DNA from: Theristus sp. LFF4_11 | Taxonomy: Eukaryota; Nematoda; Chromadorea; Monhysterida; Xyalidae | Assembly (NCBI GenBank): GCA_030248135.1 | Contig: JASANC010002219.1 | Span: 1-64,000, forward strand | Length of the DNA stretch: 64,000 nt | Direction: 5' to 3' | Shown: piece after piece, positions 11,217 to 23,000 of the stretch | Position numbering within the stretch: position 1 is the first letter of the stretch | Layout: every line of letters begins with the position of its first letter | Position numbers and translations under genes: made by a program | The notes under the pieces: model-generated | Databases searched by the model: none | What the model saw: the letters and a program-made list of their open reading frames with translations, nothing else | What the model was told of the DNA's origin: nothing

Positions 11217-11658
11217 CGTATTACCCCCATGAAACCCCCCCCCCACCATTAATCTCCCCACCAATAAACCCCCACCCCCACAAGTTTCCGAATAATCCAC
11301 CCACAAATAATCCCCCATGGGGGATTATTGGAAATCTGTTTGAAACACATACCCAGCGAATTCAGTGGCTGGTTGCAGTGAAAATGATGAAATTGTGCTA
11401 CCAAAGGCCCCAAATGGATGAGTTAATGATAATTTCATCACAAAAGGCTGTTATAAAAGGAAATTTCTGTGTAGAGTAGAAGTTTCTGCAACTTTCTTGC
11501 CTGCCATGCAAGGCATTTTTGCCATTTTTCCAATAAACCCCCACCCCTAGAATTTGTTTGTAAATAAAGCCCCCCCCAATAATCCCCCCCCCACCAATAA
11601 ACCCCCACCCCTAAAAGTCGCTGACGTATTAATCCCCCATGGGGTTTATTGGGGATAA
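11217..11658. mobile_element. Diverged family-4 MITE
   Basis: It starts GTATTACCCCCATG and ends near ATAATACGGTA. The interior shares CCAAAGGCCCCAAATGGATG (inverted) with the 6,365 copy, so the two are homologous and in opposite orientation. Confidence 0.6.
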
Positions 11659-11792
11659 TACGGTAGGTATTATTTTAGTACATGTCGTGCCTGTAGCTTC
11701 TGTAGGGCTTCTGTTAGGTGTTGGGCTTCTGTCTAGCGTTCTGTGTGTGGAAAGTTCGAATCCCGCTGCGTACAAGACACATAATGAAGAAA

Positions 11793-12176
11793 CTAAAGTG
11801 ACAAATAACATCTAATGGTCTGCACCCTCCAGGTCCAGAGCCGAGGGTAAATTGCGCTCGGGGCAGTATTGCCAGTTTCCTCCGTAGTTTGGTGCCTTAT
11901 GATTCCCGGAACCAGTGCTCGAACAATAAAAAACAATAGATGGATAGAACCGCTGCCGTGCAGTGTATATTGCCTGACCGACCTGTCCGTCGGTTTGGCC
12001 ACGGGACTCCGTCGGGGCTCATTGGCCGGTTTCCTGCTGGCCACGGTCACCATCGACTCGTGTGAATCGCTCGCTCGTGCGGGACGCTCGCCCGCCTCAA
12101 CTGCTGCCATCGTTTGCAACTTTTCGATGAAATTCCAGAAGGCAGTGGACACTGAAACGCACCAAAAATATTGCAA
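11793..12176 (-). CDS. Possible exon, weakly supported
   Basis: An open frame whose central part, around KLQTMAAVEAGERPARASD and KPTDRSVRQYTLHG, has balanced codon use unlike neighbouring non-coding DNA. It might be a downstream exon of the small membrane protein at 12,831, but I could not find a phase-compatible junction. It may also be chance. Confidence 0.2.
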   Translation of the reverse strand: MQYFWCVSVSTAFWNFIEKLQTMAAVEAGERPARASDSHESMVTVASRKPANEPRRSPVAKPTDRSVRQYTLHGSGSIHLLFFIVRALVPGIIRHQTTEETGNTAPSAIYPRLWTWRVQTIRCYLSL

Positions 12177-12395
12177 ATGGTTTCCTGAAAAAGCATGTCA
12201 ATAAAAAAGTAGTTGATAAAAAAACAAAAAGTTCCACCATGTCGCCATCGGCAGCCACTTTTATAAGCGATGATCAGTGCAAAGATGAACGCCGTGTGCC
12301 ACATCGAAAACACCCCATCGTACCGCCAGTTTCCGTCTTCTGGAAGTTGCGACAATAGGGCAAAACAACCGAGTAAAAATAAAAAACTCAAAATG

Positions 12396-12831
12396 TCACA
12401 AACTGCTATCGGTCCATTTCGGTTTGTTTGCAGTAATCGCCGTGACATCGTGCTTTGTTTTGTGTGTTTGCCAGCGTCGTGCCACTTCGTTTGCGCTCGT
12501 TGGCAACAACAAACCGACCAGCCATCTTGTCCAAGGCCACGAAGTTGACTGCTTGGATTTAGCTTCGGCATATTCACGCAGACACTGACCCATGCACGAC
12601 TCAATCTCGATGGGCGACGATTTTTGAGCTGCAACATTAAAACAACTGTCAGACGAATGGCACGCAACATATCGATCGATCGCACAAGTCAAGCAGCTTA
12701 CCGAGGTCTTGCACGGCTGTGGATAGTGGAGCAGAGTCAATGATGTCGTTGAAATAGCAGAATCGAACGGCCGCCCAGCAGCAAACGGCGCACAACACAA
12801 CAGCAACAATGCGAACGCACGGCAGGCTCAT
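12396..12831 (-). CDS. Small protein with N-terminal hydrophobic segment
   Basis: Exon one (12831-12702) starts MSLPCVRIVAVVLCAVCCW, a signal peptide or membrane anchor, and ends at a GTAAG donor in phase 1. Two acceptors fit that phase. The one at 12,628 gives a 120-residue protein ending at 12,396. The one at 12,548 gives a second exon starting NFVALDKMAGRFVVANE and reads more like a conserved protein, but ends in another frame (stop nearby, or a further intron). Both are compatible with the sequence, so the C-terminal half is uncertain. The family is not recognised. Confidence 0.4.
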
Positions 12832-13412
12832 GATGACCAATGGTTGCGTTGGTTGGGTGGCTGATTGAAATGGTTCGGTTAAGACACGGTTGACAGCCGA
12901 TTGGGAAACTCTCAACAATAAGCACATTTGGAAATGGCATCCGGATTATGTATTTGGGCGATTTTGTTTGCCCATGCAGGGTGCACAAGAAACCAATTTA
13001 GTGGCTCAATAAACCACCGGAAGATGGTTTTCACACAATCATTCCTTTTTTGATCATTAACTAGAAGGAATAGTGGGAGGGAGCCCACCCAATTTGCATA
13101 GTTGCATCGAAATTTTTGTGAGACTTTAACACAGAGCACGTACATACAACATCATAGCGAACGAGATCAACCATCACAAAAACCGTTTCAGCAAAAAAAA
13201 CCCAACAAATCCAGAACACAACACCAGAAGACCCAAGACGCAAGAAAGTTGAAATGAAATAACGTCAAACGAAATGAGCGAAACGAAACTGCTGAACATT
13301 TTTGAAGGTAAAACTAGATGGCAATCCAGCCGAATGCTCACATAATTCCGAATCAAATCATCACAATGATCATTAAAAACATTTGTTTGCAAGCTTCTAT
13401 TGCGGGCAGTAG

Positions 13413-15234
13413 TCAGCTTGCAGCAGACAATGCAACGACGGCGGCAGCGGTGGCCTCTGCTTCTGCGCGTCTGTATCCGCAAATGACTTCTCAAAGTCAT
13501 AATCCACCAGGCCGTTGAAGAAAACATACATAAACGTTCAAACGCAATACTTACGGCGATCGGCGTTGGCGTTCGCAGGTGCAGCCTGGTGGTGTGCAGC
13601 AGTTTTCTGCTCCATCAAGTCATTCGCTTTGTTCTGCTGTTTCGGCGCAGCGTCCGGCCACTCGAGGAACGGACACCAGCGCGCAGTGTTTGAACTGCAA
13701 TGCAAACTTCACATTCTCAGCAGCTTGCCGTGCACGTTGTGAAACGCGCTTTTGATTTCGCATGTCTTTATCCTGCACACAAAACACAATCAATGATGCA
13801 TCGAACTTTTCAAATTTTTTATCCAGGCACGACGGCCAACGGTAGCAAGCGCTGCTGCTTGCGCGAATCGCCAGCAGCTTTTTCTGCAAACAAACGTTTC
13901 AACGCTGAGAAAACATGAACTTGTTTGTTGAATTTCATGTCATAAAACAAACAGCAGTTTGCGCACCCTTGAATACGATCGCGTCAGTGGTGCACTGCCT
14001 GCACCAGCAACCAGCCGCTGTCCGTTCTCAACGTTCAACGACTTCACGCGACCACCGACGCCTCGCGTTTGCTGCATGTACGACTCCCTGTTCATTGCAG
14101 TGTAGTCGGTGAAACAGCTAAGAACACACTCATTTTAGTTTGATCAATGAATAAAACGAGCAACATGGTGATCTGTTGCCTGGAACAACACGATGCTGTA
14201 TTTCGCAACATTTGCCAATCAGCTGGCTGAGTGAATTCACCAGAAAACTCAAGCGTACACATCAACGTGCGACGTTTGCTGGTGCACCGGTGTCGAGTGA
14301 GAAAGCATTTCTGTAAGCGCATGTCGATTGTGGTTGCGGCGTCGTGATGATGTGGCAACCGGCAACACGCCAACGGTGGCATTGTTGGCGTGGTGCACAA
14401 CTGAAACACACATTGCACAAGGTGCTCTGTGAAACGAGAAGTGGGACATGGTCGCAATAGTGGTGGGCGCTCTGATTTGTGGCAGGGGAATCATGAAACC
14501 ACTACATTGTTGGATAAATCAGAAAAAAATGGCAAATTTTAAAAAAGTAGGTGCACCAGGTTCGCGTGCTGGCATCACAAACGGAGCAAACTGCGCGTTG
14601 AAAGCGGGCTGCTGTGACGGCTGCTCAGCAACACTGTGAAACGTGCCAGCAATGGTGAACGGCATCATCGCAGGGTCGCTTGTTTCAGGCGCCGGTGTCA
14701 TCGGCAATGTTGCTGCGGTGTCCGGGCACACTGGAAAAGAATCCGTCCGTGATGCCATGGCCACCTGCCATTTCACCACCAATCAATCGAGCTCTTCAAA
14801 TCTGGTTGAAACCCGCCATGAATTATCACGCCAGAAATGGGAACTCTCGTTGGCAGTCAACCACGCAAAGCCAAACCACAAAGCATACGCAATCGAATTG
14901 GGCCGATCACAACTAGCTCAACAATGTATTCAAACATGGCAGATTGAAACGCCAAAATCGAATGTTTTACAGTTTGACGGCGCTGTTTCACAACAGAAGC
15001 GGACGCATGCAGTCAGCATGCAGGCAACGAACGGTGTGTGTTTCGCAGTGCGTGTTGTTGTGTGACGCGAGTGATCTCGTAGTAGCGCGTCACCAACGCA
15101 GCATACAGCTCCACCAGCGACCGACTGTACTCTGCGGAGCGCTGTGGCTGCGCCAACGTCTCCCGCACGGAGAGCATGCGAGTGCGCACCAGTTGCAGCT
15201 CGTCTTGAAGTGCTGCTGCGCACTGCTCGGCCAT
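13413..15234 (-). CDS. Uncharacterised protein, about 301 residues
   Basis: Seven exons keep phase from ATG to TGA: 15234-15067, 14764-14557, 14400-14274, 14117-13967, 13772-13677, 13633-13555 and 13489-13413. The N-terminus (MAEQCAAALQDELQLVRTRM) begins a helical, probably coiled-coil segment of about 56 residues. A Pro/Gln/Phe-rich linker follows (PSQQPAFNAQFAPF), then a basic stretch SSRRRNHNRHA, then a polar segment with TRGVGGRVKSLNVENGQR and an Arg/Gln-rich helix (QKRVSQRARQAAENVKFAL). The tail is alanine-rich. The donors of exons one and three are weak. The intron between exons five and six is only 43 bases. A one-base shift there would instead give the cysteine motif ARWCPFLEWPD, so that junction deserves checking. 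No known domain is recognised. Confidence 0.5.
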
Positions 15235-15480
15235 TGTGTGCTCCTGGTGCTGCTCGCCTGAAACGACCGCAAAACAACCGCCCTAAACAGCCGGACAGGT
15301 TTTAGACCACACAAGCGAAACTACAGGATGTTTCAGAAGTAGTCGGTAGGTGTTTGACGCGTTATTTCTCGAGTTGTGTTGTGAAATTTTGGCAGAGGTT
15401 CAGGAAGACCCAACTTAGATTTGTGCAAAATTTCAGGGCAATTCATTCACCTGCACACGAATGACAGAGCAAAAGATTAA

Positions 15481-18400
15481 CACCGTTTGCAAATAAGAGT
15501 GGGGGGCCCTAGGAACATTCCGTGATACATGGAAAAGTTTTTAAACCAAGGGTGCAGGGACATTCTACTAATCAAGGCGCTTCAGGTTTACCCCCTGAGT
15601 ACCACCTGATTATGCCTATAAAGGTCGTTTTTAGGGTGCGGAAGTTGAAAAACCCTCGATTTTTTGCGATTTTTCGCAAAGTGTACCTTTTTAGCCCTAC
15701 CGTATCTCGTAGTTGCACAGTTTCTGGAACCTCACACAGTATTCACGTGAAAGATCTTGCGGAGTTCTTTAAGGCCCTGTATCAATGAGCCCTTGCAAGG
15801 GGGGTCCCTGAGGCGCTACGACGCTAGTTAAAATTACTTTTTTTTAAAATTACGCTATTTTTTTAAAACATTTTTTTTGAGCTCATAAACACAATTTTTC
15901 GATTTTCATTTTTGGTTCTACAGGGGGTTTTCGGGGTCGCTGAATTCGAATCTGATCTTAGATTTTTGCCCCGGGCATTTTTTACCCTAAAATTGGGCAA
16001 AAACACATTTTTTGCGTTTTCCAGTGTTTTTTGGTTTTAATTTTTAATTTTAAGTGCGGATTTTTTTAAAACAAAGCTGTTTTACAACAGCATTACAACC
16101 GCTGTATCAGAATCAGTTTTGATATTTTGCAACTAACCACTTGCCCACCCAAAAAATGGGTAAAAAGTTGATTTTTTTTGCTTTTTGCACACGTTTTTGT
16201 TTCACAGTGAAAAAATCAAGTTAGAAACAATTTGTAATTTAAATTTTTAGTTCTACATGGAGGGTTTCGGGATCGCTGAATTTGAATCTGACCTTAGATT
16301 TTTGTCCCGGGCCTTTTTTGGCTCTAAAAGTTGGGCAAAAACACATTTTTATGCGTTTTCCAGTGGTTTTTGTTTTAATTTTTAATTTTAAATGCGGATT
16401 TTTTTAACAAAGCTGTTTTACAACAGCCTTACAACCGCTGTATCTGAATCTGTTTTGATATTTTACAACTGACCACTTGTCCACTTAAAAATGGGTAAAA
16501 AGTTGATTTTTTTTGCTTTTTGCACACGTTTTCGTTTCACAATGAAAAAATCAAGTTAGAAACAACTTGTAATTTTAATTTTTAGTTTTCCAGGGAGGTT
16601 TTCAAAATCGCTGAATTCGAATCTGACCTTAGATTTTTGCCCCGGGCATTTTTATTGCTCTAAAAATGGGGCAAAAACACATTTTTTTGCGTTTTCCAGT
16701 GGTTTTGCCCAATTTTTAGAGCAAAAAAATGCCCGGGGCAAAAATCTAAAGTCAGATTCAAATTCAGCGACTCCGAAAACCCCTCTGTAGAACTAAAAAT
16801 TAAAATTACAAATTGTTTCTAAACTGATTTTTTTACTGTGAAACGAAACTTTTTACCCATTTTTTGGGTGGGCAAGTGGTCAGTTGCAAAATATCAAAAC
16901 TGATTCAGATACAGCGGCTGTAAGGCTGTTATGAAACTGTTTTTTAATCAACTCTACATTTAAAACTAAAAATTAAAACAAAAAACCACTGGAAAACGCA
17001 TAAATATGTGTTTTGCCCTATTTTTAGAGCAATAAAAAACCCGGAACAAAAATCTGAGGTCAGATTCAAATTCAGCGATCTTGAAAATCCTTTGGAGAAC
17101 TAAAAATTAAAATTACAAGTTGTTTCTAACTTGATTTTTTTACTGTGAAACGAAAACGTGTGCAAAAAGCAAAAAAATCAACTTTTTACCCATTTTTTGG
17201 GTGGGCAAGTGGTCAGTTGCAAAATATCAAAACTGATTCAGATACAGCGGTTGTAGGGCTGTTATGAAACTGTTTTTTAAACAACTCTACATTTAAAACT
17301 AAAAATTAAAACAAAAAACCACTGGAAAACGCATAAAAATGTGTTTTTGCCCTATTTTTAGAGCAATAAAAATGCCCGGGGCAAAAATCTAAGGTCAGAT
17401 TCAAATTCAGCAATCTTGAAAACCCCCCTGAAGAACTAAAAATTAAAATTACAAGTTGTTTCTAACTTGATTTTTTCATTGTGAAACGAAAACGTGTGCA
17501 AAAAGCAAAAAAATCAACTTTTTACCCATTTTTTAAGTGGACAAGTGGTCAGTTGCAAAATATCAAAACAGATTCAGATACAGCGGTTGTATGGCTGTTA
17601 TAAAACAGCTTTTTTTAAAAAAATCCGCATTTAAAATTAAAAATTAAAACAAAAAATCACTTGAAAACGCATAAAAATGTGTTTTTGCCCAACTTTTAGA
17701 GCAAAAAAGACCCAGGACAAAAATCTAAGGTCAGATTCGAATTCAGCGACTCCGAAACCCTCTATGTAGAATTAAAAATTAAAATTACAAGTTGTTTCTA
17801 ACTTGATTTTTTCACTGTAAAACGAAAACGTGTGCAAAAAGCAAAAAAAAATCAACTTTTTACCCATTTTTTGGGTGGGCAAGTGGTCAGTTGCAAAATA
17901 TCAAAACTGATTCCGATACAGCGGTTGTAAGGCTGTTGTAAAACAGCTTTGTTAAAAAAATCCGCACTTAAAATTAAAAATTAAAACCAAAAAACACTGG
18001 AAAACGCAAAAAAATGTGTTTTTGCCCAATTTTAGGGCAAAAAAATGCCCGGGAAAAAATCTAAGATCAGATTCGAATTCAGCGGCCCCGAAAACCCCCC
18101 TGTAGAACCAAAAATGCAAATCGAAAAATTGTGTTTGTGAGCTCAAAAAAAAATGTTTTAAAAAATAGCGTAATTTTTAAAAAAAAATAATTTTAACTAG
18201 CGTCGTAGCGCCTCAGGGACCCCCCTTGCAAGGGCTCATTGATACAGGGCCTTAAAGAACTCCGCAAGATCTTTCACGTGAATACTGTGTGAGGTTCCAG
18301 AAACTGTGCAACTACGAGATACGGTAGGGCTAAAAAGGTACACTTTGCGAAAAATCGCAAAAAATCGAGGGTTTTTCAACTTCCGCACCCTAAAAACGAC

Positions 18401-18533
18401 CTTTATAGGCATAATCAGGGGGTACTCAGGGGGTAAACCTGAAGCGCCTTGATTAGTAGAATGTCCCTGCACCCTTGGTTTGAAAACTTTCCCATGTAGC
18501 GCTAGACCCCCCCACTCTTATTTGCAAACGGTG
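15481..18533. mobile_element. TTAA-flanked foldback element of tandem-repeat arms
   Basis: Ends CACCGTTTGCAAATAAGAG and its reverse complement are each bordered by TTAA (15477-15480 and 18534-18537). The terminal 300 bases of both arms are near-identical inverted copies. Inside, units of about 340 bp, recognisable by GGGCAAAAACACATTTTT and AGCTGTTTTACAACAG, run forward to about 16,710 and then inverted to about 18,100. The TTAA border suggests piggyBac-type mobilisation, an inference only. No transposase frame is present. Confidence 0.8.
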
Positions 18534-18539
18534 TTAAGT

Positions 18540-19680
18540 TTTAAAAAAATGGACCAGAAAATACCAGATCACACGATACCACCGGACAACACGCAATGCA
18601 AACATTCAAAAGAACACTTCAAAATGTGTGTGTGGCGATAACAGCAAACATGAACAACAGCGACAACGGTCAACTCAGTCAAATTTCTGGAAGTGTCCAC
18701 CATGAGCCTCAATGCATCGCATGTACGCTGGCATCGAATTGTCCGAATGGTGTATGATTTATTTTATTTCGAGAAACTCTGCATTCTAGTGGCTAGAGGG
18801 GGTTGCTATTCTGAAAAATCGGGTCTTAAATGCAATCCGTTCACTGTGTCCAGAAATACACATGAGCAACGCAACAATAACAGCCCGCTGTTCAAGGATC
18901 GCTTGCTATTTGCAACGAAAAAAGAAAACAAACAACAACAAAAAACAAGAGAGAGAAGCAATTTCGTTTGGCAAGCAACCAAAAGCAGCGAGAAGCAACA
19001 AGCAAGCAAACGTCACGCCCAGCTTTCTCCCACTCCCATGCGACATTTTATTCAGATCAATCGGAATTTCTCAACCGAAAATAAAGCGGATGAATTCCAT
19101 GATGTATGGAATGATTTTTGTTAAACCAGTGATCGAACGGAGACGTTTCCTGAAGAAGAGATCAAAAGAATAATATGTGAATGTGATATGCGGCGCAAAC
19201 GAATCTCAATGATGCTTAATAAAAAATTGTCCACAAAAAATGAGCACCAAACAAAAAATGTGAGAACCTTTTGGAACAAGTTTACCAAATGACACAACGT
19301 GAAGATGCCGGACAAAATAACCCAATCAACCGTATCCTATACTGAAGTAGTGTTTGAACAATAAAACCCATAAAAGCAAGCATCGTTACGGTCGTAAAAG
19401 CGGTTTGATTATTACATAAATTGAAAAAAAAACTAAATTTCAAAGACCAAAAAAATAAGACAGTGCGTAGAGCGCACATCAGTGTATGAACGAGAGTTAA
19501 AAAATCAGTCCCTGAAGGCCAGCAGAGCAGCAAAAAGTACCGTTGGTTTTTTTAAAGTTAAAAGGCAGCAACTGCAAATATCCGTCGGGGCGTAGTCGAA
19601 CACAGAATATGATGCAACTTGTGTTTGTGTGTCTGCCACCTCACCTCAGGGCGGTATCGTCATGTTATGGGGACCACCAA
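18540..19680. other. Gene-free stretch, nothing recognised
   Basis: AT-rich unique sequence with a few medium ORFs (for example 18,693-19,124 on the plus strand) that are Lys/Asn/Gln-rich, lack splice context and show no domain. I regard them as chance. Confidence 0.45.
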
Positions 19681-19685
19681 GAATC

Positions 19686-19775
19686 AGCCAATCAGCATGT
19701 TGCATTCAAACATTTTGGATCAACCAATCAGCATGTTGCATTCAAACATTTTGGATCAACCAATCAGCATGTTGC
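19686..19775 (+). repeat. 36-bp tandem repeat, about 2.5 copies
   Basis: The unit contains CCAATCAGCATGTTGCATTC. Copies begin at about 19,689, 19,725 and 19,761 at an exact 36-base period, the last diverging after 18 bases. Each unit carries one CCAAT box. It lies 230 to 320 bases beyond the stop codon of CDC20. Confidence 0.8.
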
Positions 19776-20009
19776 ATGTAAACGTGTGTTCGACTGTGTT
19801 CATGCCGTGATTGCCCGTGCGACGGTGTGATGAAGCATGGTGCTGGTGTGGCAACACGTCGCAGAGTGCAGACAGACGCTTGTAAGTTGCAACATGCTGT
19901 TTGTTGGCGCAGTACGCTGCTGATTAGCAACAAGCACCATGCTATACATACATCAGCAACATACATGTCGAACGAGACAGCGTCTATAAATACATCTGTA
20001 CAATGGACA

Positions 20010-23000
20010 TCAGCGAATGGCACGTGTCGCCAATCGGCCGCCAGGCACAGCATGCTGTTTATGAGACAATTGTGCCTGGCGTTGTTTGTGCTTTTTGGTG
20101 TTGGCGTCAATCGCAAAGCAATGCCACAGTCGCAGCGACTCATCCGCTGACGCACTCATCACAAACTCGCCACAAGGAGACGCCACCATGGAGAGAATGC
20201 GCGCATCATGACCTGAAACAAACAAACACCCATCGAATTTAGAACTGCTTTAGAACTCGGCTCACTGATTGCCCAAGCAGACCGACGCAGCCAATCAGTA
20301 GTATGCCAGACTCAAATGCCAATTGACATAAGATGCACATGTTTCACGGTTTAACTGTAACCAGAGACAGTTCATTTCGGTGCATTGTCAAGAAACGAGC
20401 AACAAGAGAACGCGCAACCTTTCAGTTCGGCGATCTTAGTCATCTGCGGATATTTCCAAATGATCAGACTGCAACACGGATAGCCCTGCGCCGAGACCAA
20501 CTCCTTGTAGTGGTCAGACCAGGCAAGACTGACGACCTGCACAAATGATGAATGAACAGAAAATCACTTCAGTCATCAAAGTCTACTGCAACTCTCTCAA
20601 GCCCATCGACAAAAACGCAAACTGTATTGTGCACCTGTGATTCAGTGTCCGTCTGCGCAACACAAGAGCCAGTGTTGCAGTTCCAGAATCGAATCGTTCG
20701 ATCCGCGGTACCTCCGCCACTCGCTAGAATACTCGGTTGCCACGGACACCAGGCAAGCGCCTAAAATCATACCATGCTCTTCAGACTGTCAAAGTAAAAC
20801 AATGCCTTTGGTAATCTATGAATATCCTATCTAGGGTGGGCATGACACGAGAAATAAAACCTTTTTGTGAAAAAAAACAGTTTTATTTGTTTTTTTCTTG
20901 CAAAAATAAAAAGCCGGTTTTTTTACCTTAACAATTTTTAGAAATTTGGGTGGCTGGAAACTATTGTACAATGATATCGCATAATTACATTGTGCAAAAC
21001 TCAAAAAATAAACTGTGTCAAACTCAAATTAAACTTCATTCTATTTAAAAAAAAACGAATTTCAACTGTATTTCTGATCGGTTCGGAAAGGGCTTATTTC
21101 TGGAAACTGGGTACTGGGAAAAACGGTTTTAAAACGAAAATAAACGGCTTTTTTCCAGGCAATAATCAATATAAAAACCGGTTTTACCATCCACTGGCGC
21201 CGGTGTTCAGTGCACGTGAGTGCATAAATGGGCTTTTATGAAGCAACATGTAGTGACGCGTATGTAGTGATGCGTCACTAAATACTGCTTCATGAATGCC
21301 GCTACAGGCCTGCCAGTCACTCAGATCTGTTATCAAAGCCGCACCACCAAAGCCAAACCGGCACCGCTTGCCTTGACAGCAGACTGGTGCTCATTGAAAA
21401 TATGCATGGGAGTGCTCTCAGTGCACAGCTCATCCGGTCGTGCCCGCCAAACACACAGACAGTTGTCGTTGGCACCACTCGCCAGAAACTTGCCATCTGG
21501 CGACCACCGGAGACCGCACACTTCCTGCAAAATCAAAAAACGAAACGTCAATGGGTGGTCGATTCGAAATGTGCATCACTGATTAACGGAAGTTCATCAA
21601 GTAAAACATCGTAAAAACAAATTGATAAAACCGGAGTAAAAAGCTAAAAAAGAGCTATAAACCTGTGTGTGTGTGTTCAACGTGGCAACGAGCGAGTCGC
21701 GTTGGCGAACGTCGTTCAACTGAATCACGCCATCACGGCCGCCGCTAGAAAATAAAAAAGGCTGAACGAAACTGAACTGAACAAACTGGTGCCATCCGCA
21801 GTGGGAAACAAACGAATCAGATGCTGTGCGTTTGTTGTTGTTCAATCAACCAACCATTGTTCAACCATTCAACCATCAGCACCGCTCGTATTTACCTGGC
21901 GAGAATGTGTTTGTTCCACGCGAGACTGGCCACCCGCTGAGTGTGGCAGTGAAATGAGCGCAGACGCGCGTTGGACGAAGTGTTCCAAACCTGAATAATT
22001 AGTTTTTTGTTTGACCTTCTTTTTCACAGAGTTTCACAGTTTCGTTCGTCAACGTGTTTTTGTACTGTTGAGTTGTTCAAGTGTCACATGTTGAAGCGTT
22101 TCACTTCATTTCCAACCTGCACTTCGCTGGTTGACAGTGCGATCGCAATGTACAGACCCTCGTTGGCAAACTTCAACGCAGACACGTAGTCAGTGGAGTT
22201 CTCGTGCAACTCGAACAATTGCTTGATGTCGCCGGTCTGGTGGTGCCACAGGAAGACGCGAGATGTCAGCGCCACTGCCAGCCAGTCGTCGTGACTCCAG
22301 TCGAGCAGATTCAAATCTGCAATTCAGCACAAACAAACATCCGCTACCGTTGCCTGCGAACCGCATCCCATTCCAGAATGCACACCAGACACCACAACAA
22401 GTGCAGTCTGCGATTGCAGTCTTGCGGTGAACTGAAAAGGCAAGCGCAACATTTCTCACTTACAGTAATCGTCCATGATTTCCGGTGCATCGAGGATTCG
22501 CTCTGGTGCCGTTGGAATGTGTCGTATTGATTTCTGACAGGAAGTTGCAACAGCAGGCCTGCAGCTGTACAATACCCGATTCGAATTGCTGTGGCCTGAC
22601 AAACGGAATGTGAATTTTGATGAATTCAAGCACACAAAACAAACAAAATCATCAACTATTATCACTGGGATGCCAACGGGAAGAAACTGTTTTTTCGCGA
22701 AAAAAAAGTTTATCCCTGGATTTAAACAAACGGTGTCTGCCAAACGTAATTATGATCGAATTATGCTGGCTTTAACCGAAACTCACGTGCTCCATGCAGC
22801 CTGTGGCTGAGGGAACATGTGCTTGGGCTTGTGAAGATGCGAAAGGAATGCAGGATGAATGTTTCGTGTGTTGTTGGCGTGCACTCACCCAGCGGCGCTC
22901 TCGGTGCACGACCCTTGTTGTAGGAGAGGATGCGCGAGCCGTTCTCGTTGGTGCCGACCGCAGACAGATTGTCGGTCGACTTTGCTGCTGTGATGCCTGC

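Noticed and set aside
11740..11790. tRNA-like box B (GTTCGAATCCC)
   Set aside because: No matching acceptor stem or cloverleaf could be drawn around it.
15522..15788. 88-codon ORF with a near-identical copy at 18,236-18,472
   Set aside because: Both lie in the inverted arms of the 15,481 element and have no independent support.
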